Below the pieces are notes generated by a model. The model was not told the DNA's origin, did no database searches, and saw only the letters and a program-made list of their open reading frames with translations. This document shows positions 38,001-51,079 of a DNA stretch of 64,000 nt, one piece after another (the first letter of the stretch is position 1; each line of letters begins with the position of its first letter). The stretch covers positions 160,456,001 to 160,520,000 of the forward strand of contig JBITNC010000001.1 in the NCBI GenBank assembly GCA_050084985.1, given 5' to 3'. Both the position numbers and the translations under genes were made by a program. Origin of the DNA: Nageia nagi (taxonomy: Eukaryota; Pinophyta).

Positions 38001-40850
38001 TAGATTTCTTGAAATGGGTATATTTTTTGTTTAAAGCTACTATTCTGGATTATAATGGGTGATGAAGCATGAATTTACAATTTAGCCAATAATTTGTAAT
38101 ATCTTGATTCTTCTATAATTGATATATGATCTAGTAAATACTTTAGATTCTAAATCTTCAACTTCTTTCAATTACATATTTATTTTTACCTTTCATAGAA
38201 ACATTAAAAATAACAAATAACTATAATTATTGATACCTTTTTGTTTTGACAATTCTCCTTTTGAACTTGTTTTCTATAGTGGAGTCCAAGAGGAGGTCAT
38301 GGGAAGAAATGGATGTAGCTTTAGTAAAAAGGGAGAATATGAGATAGATGAATTAGAGGAATGAGTGGAGGAGGAGAAGGAAAAGGGTCAAAAAGATACT
38401 TGCAATTTTATATCTATATTTGTATTTCAAAAGAATCTAAACATTATGTGTGTTCTTGTATCTTCTTCCTCACACTAGTTTTTGGGAACAATAACATAAG
38501 AAGTTACAAAATATACCTTCTTCATACATTGCATATTTTAGAAAACATAGTGGATGATAAGAATGAGCATTAAGGGAAAGACAATGACTACATTTGGATA
38601 TATTATTTATTGAGGGTTGTATTTATAGATGAAAGGGTAAGATAAATTTTAGTATTTATGAGTCCTCATTATATTCTATATAAATTTAGCCATGAGAAAA
38701 ATATTTAATTTGGTCTTTGGATCTCTATAGGAATCATTTTTGTCAACAAATCATACTAGAATACAACTTTCAATGAATGAGTTACACATACCCATGATTG
38801 ATTATCTTATCTTCAAGTGTTACTCTAACTTTAAGAGATAATTTTTTTAATTAATAAAAACTAACAATGCATCTCAATATTATTATCTACTTGTATCTAA
38901 TTCATGAAAGGATATTTAACTTTGAAATTTTGTTCTTGATCTATGTCCTTCGGTTACATTCATTATGTCTCATGAATTGCAATCTTTGAATTTATCATTG
39001 CTTATCTACAAACATATCCCTCCATATATTTTTGAAATGATAAATATGCAACTCAATTCACTTTATTTTCTATGAATATAGTTGTATCAATTTCACAAGC
39101 TTCACATGACTATTGTTCCAAGAATATATTGATTGATCCCCTATTTGAAAAGTTCCTACTAATGTTTGAATATACCCTTCATAGATCAAATAAGATTTTA
39201 ATTCCATGTGGAATGTTTGTATTCCATGTTAATACATGTACATCTATCCTGCGTGATATAGGATTAAAGCTAGGAGTTTTATGTGTACCTGACATACCAT
39301 ATGTTATATCTCTAGTTTGGAAATCACTATTTTTTAATGACTAGGACATTAGATTGATCTTTGCTGAAATAATTTAATTAAGAATATAAAAATAACATAT
39401 GGTTCATTACAATGGTTTAAGGTTAAGGTCAATAGATGCATACCTTAAACAATAAAGTTGGTCCTTAACTTGCAATGTTAGGTTAAATAATAGTCTTCCT
39501 AGGTCTTGTAAAGAATAACTAAACAATGTTAGACCTTAACAATATTCTAGGACCTTTATTAAGCATGTCATCAATGATTGGGTTCCCAAACCCCAAGATC
39601 ACCACCACCTAGATAACAACTTCCTAATGCTGAGGTTGACATCATGTTTGAACATGTTTAAGAAACTATATTCTTTTCATATTTTGGATCTTCATGGGTA
39701 ATAGTATTCTCTTTCAATGTATTACAAAAGCATTCTTAAATTTGATGTGATTTTTTGAAGTCTTCATTAAGAAATATCATGATCCATGAATCACTAAGCT
39801 AGTTTCATCAAACCAAAAGAACGACAAGCACATAAAATTCTCTTTAAAATAGTATGTTGGGATGTGACATTAAAAATCAAGATACCATCCATATAAAAGA
39901 GAAGAATTCACAAAATAAATATTATGTTATGATGCAAGAATACAAATGCTCATGTAAGCTCATGGAAAATACAACAAATCGCTAAACATTATTAAAATAC
40001 TTTTCTTGTATCCCAATGAGTTGTAGGATGAAAATATGAATAGTAATCATATATGATAAGAAATTCCATATAACATTTCATAATCTACACTTAAATGCTT
40101 TTCCATCCCTTTCAAATAGATATATGAAAATCCCAACATATAATTTGAATTCCCAACATGCAAGTCTAAAAACCTAACATTTTAATAAATATAGATAGTG
40201 AAGAAGATCACCTAATTATAGGTATATTTAATAAAAACCAATCAAAATCTTGAATATTTGGAAGACCTTTATGACCAAGAAATAAAAAAAAATTCAGAGC
40301 ACCTCCAAAATCCTAAGAACCCACTTCCATTGATGCCTCTAATGAAAATAAGATATCTCCTTTAAATAGGAGTGTATTTTCTTCTTTCAGTTGGATAGCA
40401 ATTGATAACAACCCACCCATGACTGTAAGAAATATACCATGCCCTAACAAAGTCTTATGGCTCCATGAAAAAACTTGTAAAAAATATAGAGTAGAGGTTG
40501 TAATCACCATTCAAATTTCACACTACATCTTATGATGGAAAAGTACTAGGCTAACTAAGCTCCTTCCTCAAGGTTATGCATAAGGAATTTTGGTGAATTG
40601 AAATAACTAAAATGCTAGTGAATTGATTTTTGAAATATTAGTGATTCAATTCCAAAATATTATAGAAGTAGTGGTGAAATTTCAAAATTTCAAAATTAAT
40701 TTAGAAGATTTTGGCAACTTGATATCATTTTTTTAAAAAAGTTAAAAATTATAGGCAACTTCTTCATATTAATGTATAATTTATATATTAACCAAAAAAA
40801 TCTATAGAAAAAAAGATTATAATTGATGACACAAAATGGATATTAGGAAA
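35001..40850. other. AT-rich spacer, nothing recognised
   Basis: Nearly 6 kb without a gene I can support. Open frames at 38361-38573 and 39072-39344 (plus) and at 40510-40313 (minus) are short, lack recognisable motifs and look like chance or very old debris. Nothing here resembles an RNA gene. Confidence 0.45.
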
Positions 40851-41855
40851 AAGAGTAGTCAATTGTCATTATAAAGAGAAGATGCTCGACAAGTCTACAT
40901 AATAAAGAGTAGTTGGTCATCTTCATATCTATACAATTGATATCTATACATTCTTTAGAGTATAAGCATATAGAAACTTCTATGTAGAGAAAGAACTTTA
41001 TGTTATATTACAATGCTGCTCTTAGTGATACTCGTAAAAAGAGCACTAATGTCAAGTTCTTAAGATCTAATTCTTGGATAGATAGGACCAACCTTGGTTA
41101 TTAGCATTTCTTCTAGGCTAGATGAAATCTATTTCTCAATCACTTGTTTAGAATATTTTGTAGAGAATGGTTAGAGTTAAGAATATAACTCCTTGCTTCT
41201 CCACTTTTCTGCACAAGTGTATCCTGATGATTGGACCCCACTCATAGCTCAACTTCATCAATAAAATGTTTTTTGAGCTATTAATATTTAAACATTATTT
41301 TAACAAAAATAACCTTTAAAAAATTATAATATTCATTTCTTAACCATAAATTAAAATGATAACCCTATGAGTGATGGCAAGGGGAAGTTAAAAGGCCAAG
41401 GGGAAGGGAAGAACTTGGTTCTTCCCCCAAGGCAAAGGGAACCATTGGGAACTCCCTCATATTTTGTAAAGGATTCCAAATATGAATTCTAAATATTCTA
41501 ACAGTAGACAACGTTGGATCAATTTTGTATTTGGAATCCTTTTCTAAAATAGAATAGAATTGTATTTCATATTCAATATTCTTCATTAGATGAATTTCTC
41601 TAATTATTGAACAACTATTAACTTGAATACAAATGTAAATCCAAATTAGCTATTTATAAAAATATTTTGATTTGCTAACATATATGAAATATCAATCAAC
41701 ATGCTTAAAATGTCATTTAGTCTAGATGTCAGGTATAATTTTATAAAATATTAGGATTTGAGTGTTTTCTAGGCATATAAATGAATGTAACTATAATGTT
41801 ATTAATATGAATGTCCATTGAGTATTCAAATGACCATATACATAAGAGAGAGTAG
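40851..41855. other. spacer, possible LTR-like debris
   Basis: A single AGAAGATGCTCGA unit of the minisatellite family lies near 40879. The stretch 41080-41580 has a more mixed composition, with a small GA- and CCTT-rich patch near 41390-41430, and may be old LTR sequence, but I found no second copy. Confidence 0.35.
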
Positions 41856-42330
41856 TTGATTGTCTTTATAAATAAAAGATGCTCAATTATAGAGGAGAGA
41901 ATATGCTTGATTGCAAAGGATAAAAGATGCTTTATCATAGAGAAGAGCATATGCTTGACTATAGAGGAGAGAAGATGCTCAACTATAAAGGATGGAATAT
42001 GTTTGACTGTAAAGAAGATAAAACACTCTAATATACAGCATAGAAGATGCTTGATGGAAGAGAATAAAAAATTCTCAAATATAGAGAATAGCAAATGCTC
42101 AACTGTAGAGGATATAATATGCTCAATTGTAGAGGATAGAAGATACTTGATTATAGAGAAGAGAAGATGCTTGATTGCAAAATATAGAATATGTTAAACT
42201 CCAGAGGAAAGAAGATACTCATCTATAGACAAGAGTAGATGTTCTACTGCAAAGGAGAGAATGTGCTCGATTGTATTTAAAGGAATACATACATCTTCAT
42301 AAAGGGAAGATGCTTGAATTTATTTAATAG
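41856..42330. repeat. 24-bp minisatellite (ATGCTCAATTGTAGAGGATA type)
   Basis: At least twelve units of 24 bases, mostly in exact register, for example ATGCTCAACTGTAGAGGATA, ATGCTTGACTATAGAGGAGA and ATACTTGATTATAGAGAAGA, each completed by four bases such as GAAG or TAAT. Because the unit is a multiple of three, both strands give long open frames with an 8-residue period. These are not genes. Its reverse complement carries (A/G)AGCAT, the core shared with arrays at 45.0, 48.6, 54.2 and 57.6 kb. Confidence 0.85.
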
Positions 42331-42593
42331 AATATGCTCATATTTATAAAGAGAATACACTCATCTTCATAGCCCTTTCCTTCCTCCATTTTTGCAATTC
42401 ATTATCATCCTCTCTATCCCTTTGATATCTAGTCTTGTTTCATTCTATCCCTTCTCCAACTTTTCTAATATTTATTTGAAATATAATGGCATCATATTTT
42501 GCACCCTCTTCCTCCCATGGTGAACCTTCTTTTACCTGAAAGCAATTCTCATATAAAAATCTACTAATCAACTATTTTACAAAGCTTTTCTTT

Positions 42594-44645
42594 ATGTTTG
42601 GTTATGATATGATATGGGTGGGTGAATTAGGTCTACCAAGAATAATAAGCATGGGCGTATTTAATTATAAGTTGTTGGACCATATTATTTCTAGTTACAA
42701 TTATAAAAGTGCTAAGATTTATATCAAATTTGATGACCATACCATCTCCTTTTCCATTCATGCATTGGATGTGCAATGGATGATGAGTCTCCCTTATGAA
42801 AGATATGAAGTTGTTATTTATAAGCAATCTTTATCCAAAATAGATAAAAAAATAATTGAAGGAAACATTTAATCTCCCCACATAAAATATGATAAGTAAA
42901 TTTCATAAATAGTTCTTTCATTTTAATTATTCTATATAATTTCAATTTTAACATATTAAATATTTTTTGTAATCAGTAGAAACACTTTTGGAATGGTTTT
43001 CAAAATTACAGATGTATCCCACCCATCTTCAAAAGAAATTATTGAGTTTTTTAAGCATAGGTAATTTTTCAAGGGTGATCATTAGACATTCCATTCTACG
43101 TCCTTCATTATATTATGCATTGAATTCACAATAAAATAGGGTACAATTGATGTTATTTCATTTATGATAGAATTAGAATTGATATTTATAAGAATATTTC
43201 TAAAGCATCCCCTCATAACTATGTTTCTTGCATGAATTATTTAGCTACATTTTGCTATGAAATATATTTGAATTTGAAAGCAATAGAGACTCCAACCATA
43301 TACAATCAAAAGCTTAAGGATATTATGATGAGCAAAGAAGAATTGAAGGTATTATGAGTTTTTTAGTCATTTAGTTTTGTATTATTATAAGAAATTAGAA
43401 TTTTAATACAATGTTTTAACTTATTATCTATTTATAGGAACAAGCAGAGTTTACTACTTCATGACGAAATGCAAATCTTAAAGGTCATCAACTGAAGGAT
43501 TGTAGAGATTTAGAGGCTACCACAACTACTCTTGTAATAAAAAATAAGAGGAGGATGGTGAATATAATTATGGATGAGAAAGATATAAATTCAAGATCAG
43601 TTCACATTGCACATCATTCTTATTATATTATATTTGATGATGATGTTGAAGAAGTGCAATAGCAAGTACCATAGTAAGAGAATCCATAACAACAACAACA
43701 ACCACAACCGTAACAACAACAACTACAATAACAACAACATTAGTAACAACAATCATTTTTTTTAGTAACAAAAATAGCCACAATAGCAACAAAAGTAAGG
43801 TATCTTAATATCATTATATCACATATGATAATTAAGGATAGTGTAATTTTAAATATTTCTAATGGGTATTTTAACTATTTTTTTGCACTACCTTAACATC
43901 CAAATGGGAGGATTACAGAGGTGAAAAATATTATGCTTAATTTATTAACATTACCATGTGCAAACACTAGATAAAGGTGCATAATTAGTTGACATAATAT
44001 CCCCCTTGGACTACCCCCAACTTTTCTTGACATTCCAATTTTGTCTTTAGGTGGGATCTCTGCTGCTTTTGGTAGGAACACTCTTTGTGAGCCACCACTA
44101 GAAGAAGGTTTTCTTGTATAGGGTATAACTCCATTAACCTACAATCTAATTGATATTCTTTAAATCCAAGAAAATCTAGAAGTGGAAATTACTTTTACTA
44201 ATATCAATAGTACTCCTCCTCCTTCAATAACATCTACATCAAGTGATCATATTTTAACCAAGGAAGAACATTTACTTTTTCAATTAACTATTTTGATAAT
44301 AGAAAATTTGGAAGAAATAATAAAAAATAGTGTTGAAGGATATTTTTATAGTAGGGACATGGGAAATTTGAGTTAAATTTTTGTTTAAAGAAATTTTAAC
44401 TAGATTTCCCAACTTTGGCAAGAGGGAATATTTGTTTTCTAAATTTAAAATAAACCTAAAAAGTTGGATGCTTTATTTTAGCAAGCCACTTCAGGTAAAG
44501 CTAAAATCACCATCTCATTAGGAGATAATGACTTAGAATTTATCCTTAACAAGTTGGAAAATCTAAATACCAAAGCCCAAGCATACTTTAATCAATTGAA
44601 TCTTGACAAAGAAAAAGTTAAAACAACAAAGGTAACAAAAGCAAT
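42594..44645 (+). pseudogene. decayed coding region of unknown family with Gln-rich tract
   Basis: The first 92 codons (42594-42869) are open: MFGYDMIWVGELGLPRIISM at the start, then a SAKIYIKFDDHTISFSIH segment and ALDVQWMMSLPYERYE. After breaks, related-looking frame continues: P-S-S-K-E-I-I-E-F-F near 43020, then G-T-I-D-V-I-S-F-M-I-E-L-E-L near 43140. At 43661-43790 lies a Gln-rich tract made of CAA codons interrupted by many TAA and TAG codons. Later pieces are ITFTNINSTPPPSITSTSSD (44182 on) and ISLGDNDLEFILNKLENLNT (about 44515-44575). I do not recognise the family. The layout resembles the accessory or gag-like ORF of a plant transposon. Non-functional as it stands. Confidence 0.4.
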
Positions 44646-45030
44646 TGCAAAGTTATTATATATTTTTTACATTATATATTATTCATATAATACTTTCTAA
44701 ATTTCATGTATTTTTAAGTAAAAAAGTTTTTTTTTTTTTTCTATCTAAATGAATAACGTTTAAATGGTGGTATGTTATGATGCTTGAAAACTTCAATTTT
44801 TTTTAATCTATCAAAATGAACAATATTTATATGGTAGTATATTGTAATGGTGAAAACTTTCAGTATAATGATGGTTTATTTATAGCAATCAATCCTAAAT
44901 AATATGTTTTTCTATTTATATTGATATGTTTACATATTGTACATTGAAATATTTTCAAACATAGTTTATTTATAGTAAAATATTTCTTCATATTATGTAT
45001 TGAATTATGGTTTATCTATATAATATAAAA

Positions 45031-45365
45031 TATGCGTATCTGCATATAGAAGATAAGCATTTGCAAAATGTAGACAATCATCTACATAATTCAAATATCC
45101 ATATTCTTAATGTAGAGGCTTGGTTGAATACCAAAGATGAGCATCTACATTAAGAATACATGTATCTGTATTACACAGATGATCAAATACTTGTTGGAGA
45201 TGCTCATCTTCTATATTCAAACAAGCATTTGCATTTAGAAGATGTGCATCTATATTAAGAAGATGAATTTATGCTTCATGCAAATGCTCATTTTCTTAAT
45301 GAAGATGCATGTATTCTAATTATAGACACTCGTCTACATATAGAAGATGAGCATTTTCATAGTAA
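45031..45365. repeat. GATGCTCATCT / AGATGAGCATCT hairpin repeat cluster
   Basis: About twelve loosely spaced copies of a short inverted repeat, e.g. AAAGATGAGCATCTACATT, GGAGATGCTCATCTTCTAT, TAGAAGATGTGCATCTA, ATAGAAGATGAGCATTTT and GTAGACAATCATCTAC. Units are separated by 20-30 bases and occur in both orientations. AGATGAGCATCT and AGATGCTCATCT are reverse complements of each other. Confidence 0.75.
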
Positions 45366-45816
45366 TATTGGCATTTAAAATAATTTCAAACATATGTAAC
45401 TAGCATATCATTAGAAACAACATGTAAGATAATATTGACATTTCATAGAAAAATAATAATTTCTAAATTATCATTTTTATTTTTTAGTCCATATATATTA
45501 GCATACAATGAAAAATAACATTTATGGAAATATTCAATAATACTCATACTAATGTCAACTTGAAGTGAAAAAGCATCAAATATAGATATATCAATTAAAT
45601 CATAAATGATAGAAATAAAAAATACATATAATTTAGATCATATTTCATGAATTTATAATAAATTCTTGGTTGGCTTCTTAGTAATATTTTCATGCATATC
45701 ATCATTAGTCTTATTGACATTTCTTCTCTCTACTAACTATTTCTAGTACACCATTTCTTTGTCATATGGAAACTTATCAACATCATAAGAAGTTACATAT
45801 AATCATAAATAGTACT
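45366..45816. other. AT-rich spacer
   Basis: Short spacer between the hairpin repeats and the hAT-like remnant; nothing recognised. Confidence 0.4.
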
Positions 45817-48000
45817 CTAAGTTTTTATCAAACCTATTTCAAAGTTATTTTTCATAAAATATAGTAAGCTAAACACTCTCTCATCTTCCACTGATCCCAG
45901 AATCATTGTTTGACATAGTTCATATAAATGAAAGTACTTACCCATTGATATTTGTAAAATATTATTAGGATATAATTTCTTCCATAAACATATAATTAGA
46001 CCTATTTCTAATGGATCTATTATCTTTGGGTATTGGTCAACCATGGTGGTCCAAAAGGATCATGAATTTTTAATCAATAATATTTTATTCAAATTACCTA
46101 TTATCTTAACTCCATTTATCTCAACCTCTTTTGAAAAATGATTAATTAGAACAACAATGTGTTTAGTAAATGATTCGCTAGTTGAACTATAGTCTAAAAT
46201 AGGATCCCAGAATAATAGGTTTACAATACCCATTATCTTAAGTAGATCATCTATGTGAAACCTTTCTCTAATTTCACTTTTCAATGTATTTGATATGCTC
46301 CTTAATTTTTCTCTTGTATTACTAATAGCAAAATCAAATCTATTCATTATTATTGGCACCTTAGGAAGTTCCTTTCTTGGGAAGTACATACATCTTTCAT
46401 AATAATACATAGGTATTTATTTGCCATGAACACAAATACACAAATGTCCTCTAGTATTGAAATTTAAAACATTATTTAGATATTTATAGTTTGTAAAGAA
46501 TTCCTAATCTTCAAATAATGGATCAAAAAAATTAAATCTCATACAACCTGTCAATCCATAAGTAGATCTATTTTCTCATTTGAATAAAATCAATAGTATA
46601 AATATGCCTTTCTTGAGCCATTTTTATCATAAGGTTCATTTTGTATAACATAAGTAAAATACCACATAACATGAGCAAATTCTCTAAATTTCTCATTTGA
46701 AAAAGCAAATCCTTACCTCCATCTACTTCTCTTCTATTTTTTGTACATAAGCCCTATTAGAAATTAATACTCTTTGAACACTCTTTTAGTAGACTTATAC
46801 ATTGAAATACATCTTGTATCTATATCCTTTACATCTTCCTACCATCCATAATTCCTATTGTAAACTCTAGAAACTCTATAAACCTTTTATAACTAATCAT
46901 AAAATAAGAATAAATTTCATGAACTAAATCTTCAACTTGCACAATATCACCATTTGTACTCATAATTTTAAAAGCAAGATTTAATCTATGTGCCATATAG
47001 TGAATGGGTATTATGTATGGGGTTACTATTATTAGAATACTTACACAAAGACTATTTATATTCTATTGCATTATAGAAGCTCCATCTTCTCATACAAATA
47101 TTAAACTTTTTGAAATTTCAAGATCATCCATATTACAACTTCTTTCTAACTCTTAATAACAAGATTGTAAAGATTCTTAGCATTACAATTTTCTACCACT
47201 TTGTAGAGTTTAAGTAAGTGTGGCTATCTCAAATGATCATAAAATGTGTAAACATGCATGCATATCCAAGAAGTGTTAGCATAAAAGTAACCTCATCAAG
47301 CGATAGTGAAATGAATTTTGAGCTTTTCACTTTTTATCTGAGATCATCAATTTATACCAAAGTCAAACATTTTGACATCTCCTAACCACATATATCTAAC
47401 CAATGAGAACTAGGAAGGTTTTGAATATTTTTAGGTTTAAATAAAGTTTTGTAATCAATGAAATCAATCATAGGTTTACCCTTTTTTAAAATTGTAAATA
47501 TAAAAGAAAATGATAATGCCTTAGAAACTAAAATGGTCTTCCATTATTTTGCAAACTTTGCAGTTATGGTTCTACCTATCTCTTCAAGGGGTTATTTGAC
47601 TTTTAAAATTCAAGCCATTCATCATAATGTCTTTCATGTGCACAAGATGAAGCATCCCTATATTTTCTTTCTCTTTCAATATTCCAATTTTTATCTTTGA
47701 CTTGAATATATATTTTTCCATAATATTTTTTAATTGTATCCTTTTTAAATTGCATTTACATTCTTTACCTAATTTCTATAAATAAGATATATATCGACAC
47801 TATGTTATTGGATCATTACTATTTTTTGGTTGCACTAGTTCAATAAATTCATATTTGAAAGATTATTCATCTTGAAATGATCTTCTAGTAGCCCACTTGC
47901 TGTTACTTTTTCTAATTCTCTTAGAAGACTGTGAACTACATGGACTATTATGGATCCTTTCTAGATTCTTTTTTTGGAGTGTTCTCTACCCTAATTTTGA
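45817..48000 (-). mobile_element. hAT-like (ZNF862/DUF4371-type) transposase remnant
   Basis: The C-terminal part (46410-45817) reads through one TGA as a continuous frame ending MILGSVEDERVFSLLYFMKN, which matches the dimerisation segment 'LGSVEDER.FS...FMK..LRNRL' of this transposase-derived family. Before it is HIDDLLKIMGIVNLLFWDPI. Upstream, at about 47000-46840, lies HYMAHRLNLAFKIM with VEDLVHEIYSYFMISYKRF (family: C.AHR.NL......VE......YSYF...KR). At about 47340-47280 is SSKFISLSLDEVTF (family: FFS...DE.T). Near 47560 a C-K-V-C-K may be the end of the zinc finger. Stops and indels are many, so it cannot encode active transposase. Terminal inverted repeats were not located. Confidence 0.65.
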
Positions 48001-48559
48001 TTGAGTATGAATATAAATTATCATTCATGTGCTAGTTAATTGGAGGTTTTAGCATTTCATTATCAAAAATATCTTCTATTTCATGTTGTTGATATTCAGG
48101 ATTTGAATTATTTTCTACATTAATAAATATTCTATCAAAATTGAATTTGATTCTCATTATTTAAAATAGTGTAAGAAAAAGATAGATTATTAGGGAACCT
48201 ATAATTTATCAAGTTTTATTTTTAGGTTGTTGAGGTTCAACATTTGTAGCATTTTTGCATTAATAAATAATCTAGTAAATTGAGATTTTATATTCACAAT
48301 TTCAAACATTATATGAAGAAGATTAATTAGTTATGTACCTAAAAGATGTCATTATGTTGATTCTTGAGATTGATTTAATAAGTTAATTCACTTTCTTGTA
48401 CCAAAATTTTGGCATCTCTTCTAATTATCATTCGTTGTGATTTTACATACCAAAAATAATTTTAATATAAAAAATGAGATCTATAAAATTATTTCCAAAA
48501 TTAATTATTAGAATATAGAATAAAAGTCACCTTGTCTTGGCATTTTTGCAATGAATACT
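48001..48559. other. spacer, possible 5' part of the hAT-like element
   Basis: No gene recognised. On the minus strand it lies upstream of the transposase remnant and could include its promoter or terminal region. Confidence 0.3.
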
Positions 48560-49035
48560 AATCAACTTTCTATAAAAACAAGTTGAGCATCTACTAAAAG
48601 AAGTTGGGCATCTATAGGGAAAAGCCAAGCATCTATGAGGAGAACTAAAATGTCTATAGGGAGAAGTTGAGCATTTTTAGAAAGAATTTAAACATTTATA
48701 GAAATAAGTTAAGCATTTATAGGGAGAAATAAAGCATTTGCAAGGAGAATTTGAGCATCTATAGGAAGAAGTTGAGCATCTGTAGGAAGAAATTAAATGT
48801 CTATAGGGAGAAGTTGAGCATCTATAGGGAGAAGTTGAGTATTTAGAATGTAGCTATTGAGCATCTTAAGAGAGCATTCAAGCATCTCAAGGGAGTAGTT
48901 GAGCATTTATAATGGAACATTCGAGCATTTGTAATTGATCAATCAAGCATTTGTAATGAAGTAGTTGAGCATCTTAAGAGAGCATTCAAGCATATTAGGG
49001 AGCATTCAAGCATCTCAGGGAGTAGTTAAGCATCA
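48560..49035. repeat. 21-bp minisatellite (GAGCATCTATAGGGAGAAGTT)
   Basis: About fifteen or more units. In the best part, 48760-48845, the spacing is exactly 21 bases: GAGCATCTATAGGAAGAAGT, GAGCATCTGTAGGAAGAAAT and GAGCATCTATAGGGAGAAGT, each plus one base. From about 48850 the unit changes to TTGAGCATCTTAAGAGAGCA and CATTCAAGCATCTCA. This array shares both GAGCAT and CTATAG with the 24-bp array at 41.9 kb, in the opposite orientation. Confidence 0.85.
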
Positions 49036-51000
49036 AGTATCTTTTACATTGACATTTAATTCCTAGGAGGAGTTGGTATAGGGTGGTGATTTGATTGAGC
49101 AAAATAATATTTTTAAGAAAATATAGATGACTAGGTGTGATTTTGGCGAGGTGTATACTTGGCTGAATTATATAAAATATGCATTGAAGATATAAAATTT
49201 TAACTAGTTGACAAAAAAAAATGGACTCAAAAAAATTAAGCTACCAAGGCCTAGGCTGATGTGCTCAAAAATAGCAAATTAAAAAATTAAAATCATGATT
49301 TTACAGTAAGTCATTGCTATGCATTTCCATGTCCTTCCCACTTGATTCCACTTATAGTAATGATAAAAGGGATAAAATGCACAATAAAAACCAACATGAA
49401 TCATATACATGCACTTTGAGAGGCTTCCAATAGTGGAAAGAAAAAATAGTGAGACACGAGATTGATTAGGGTTAATTCCCATTCTATTTGATGGATAATG
49501 GATCTCTGTCCACTTGGCACATTGAATACAACTGATCAAATTCAACACCACCATAGAAAAAACATCAACATACCTCTCTCAAAAAACCTTATACTTTGTA
49601 ATAGTCTTATCATTTTTTCAACTAATGTGAGACTCCAATAATAATCTACGAATGTCAATACTCATAAGTTACAACTTGAGTATATAATCATAGAAATAAG
49701 AAGTATGAAAGGATAGAAGAAGATGGTTCATGACATAAACATACATCTAAACAACTATGCAAGGACTCTCCCATTGTATAGGTTCTATCAAAAGAAAAAC
49801 TATGATACTTTTTCTTTTAATATGGTAGCATCCTCTCTATTTCTACAAGTTTAACTATAAAATAAGTCATAAAGAAAATACATATAAATTATGATAATGA
49901 ATAAAAATTTTAAAAATTAAGAGAGGATACAAGAATAGGAACTTATACTATTAAACTCTATGGTGATAAAAAGAAAGTGAAGAAAAAAGTTATAGTGTCA
50001 ATTCCATATGCTATAATTTCCATCGTGTATAAATAGTGAAAAAGCATGCAAGTAACACAAAAGTCACAACGGAGTCCTAGTGATATGAATTTCTAGGTAA
50101 TTCATCCTTACACATATATGAAGATGCTCTTAGAAACAAGATTGAAGAGTTTTAGATATTCCTTTGATGTATTCTCTCATAAGTTTAATTTAATAAATAC
50201 AACAAATAGAATTATTCTCATCCTATCACAAATTAAGATTAATATTTTTAACAATTGTATATGTATAAAGAGTAGAAATTAGCTTAATAATAAAATATGT
50301 TCTATCAAAAGGAAGTTGTAGATAAAAAATAAATACTTTTAAAATGAAAGTAGTTTGGAACATTATGTTCAAAATTATTGATGTTATGAAATAAGTTTCC
50401 AAAATGATCAAAATCAATGATAGTTAGAACCAATATAGATTAAAACTTTTTTAAAATAACTTTAAAAATTTTATAACTTCAAATTTCATAAGAAAAAAAA
50501 GTAAATATTTTTGTAATTTGAAATTTTTAGAGTATTTATGTAATTTCTAAAAATTAAAAGAAGGTATTTTCATAATTTCATAAATCATAAAACTATTTTA
50601 CGAGATATCCACGCTATATAATAACCTATTATAAATGTCCGTCCTATAAATTAATTGATCTTCAATACAGAAGTATTAAAACCAAAATGTTACTCCATCT
50701 ATATATCCACCATAAACTATTAAATTTTATAAAATTTAATTGAAAATGATATCTTTAAATTTTTTATATATAAAAGTTATATCAAAACTAATTTAGTTTC
50801 CCCTAAAACAAAAAAATATTTTTCATTAATTAAATATCAAATATATATGCCACAGAATCATACCAGCTTTAAGTTCTAAATATCTAAAGAACTAGCCAAA
50901 CTCTCAATAACCCAACCTTCTCTAGTCCTCAACATACATTCATGCTGCTACCCAAGGAGACTCCCCTCATTGAGATTGTATCAGAAGAAGAAGAAGTTTG
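49036..51000. other. AT-rich spacer, no gene seen
   Basis: No supported gene. Frames at 49279-49554 and 50226-50417 (both minus) show no recognisable motif. Confidence 0.45.
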
Positions 51001-51079
51001 ATGCTTCCTCTTATAATATCCTGGCTTCCTGTCTGTTTCTAGAAGTTGAACTATCAAATCTGTGACTATCTGTCGCTAC

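Noticed and set aside
38361-39344. Open frames at 38361-38573 and 39072-39344
   Set aside because: No motif, no conserved composition and no partner; expected by chance in a long AT-rich stretch.
41741-42197. Proteins with 7- or 8-residue repeats at 41.7-42.2, 54.2-54.4 and 57.6-57.8 kb
   Set aside because: They arise from 24- and 21-bp tandem units, which keep any frame open; both strands give such frames and neither has a plausible start context.
41856-42330. CRISPR-like array
   Set aside because: The units are tandem and mutually similar, with no constant repeat and unique spacers, and the genome is eukaryotic.
47458-47700. Plus-strand 80-residue ORF
   Set aside because: It lies opposite the hAT-like remnant and has no recognisable motif.
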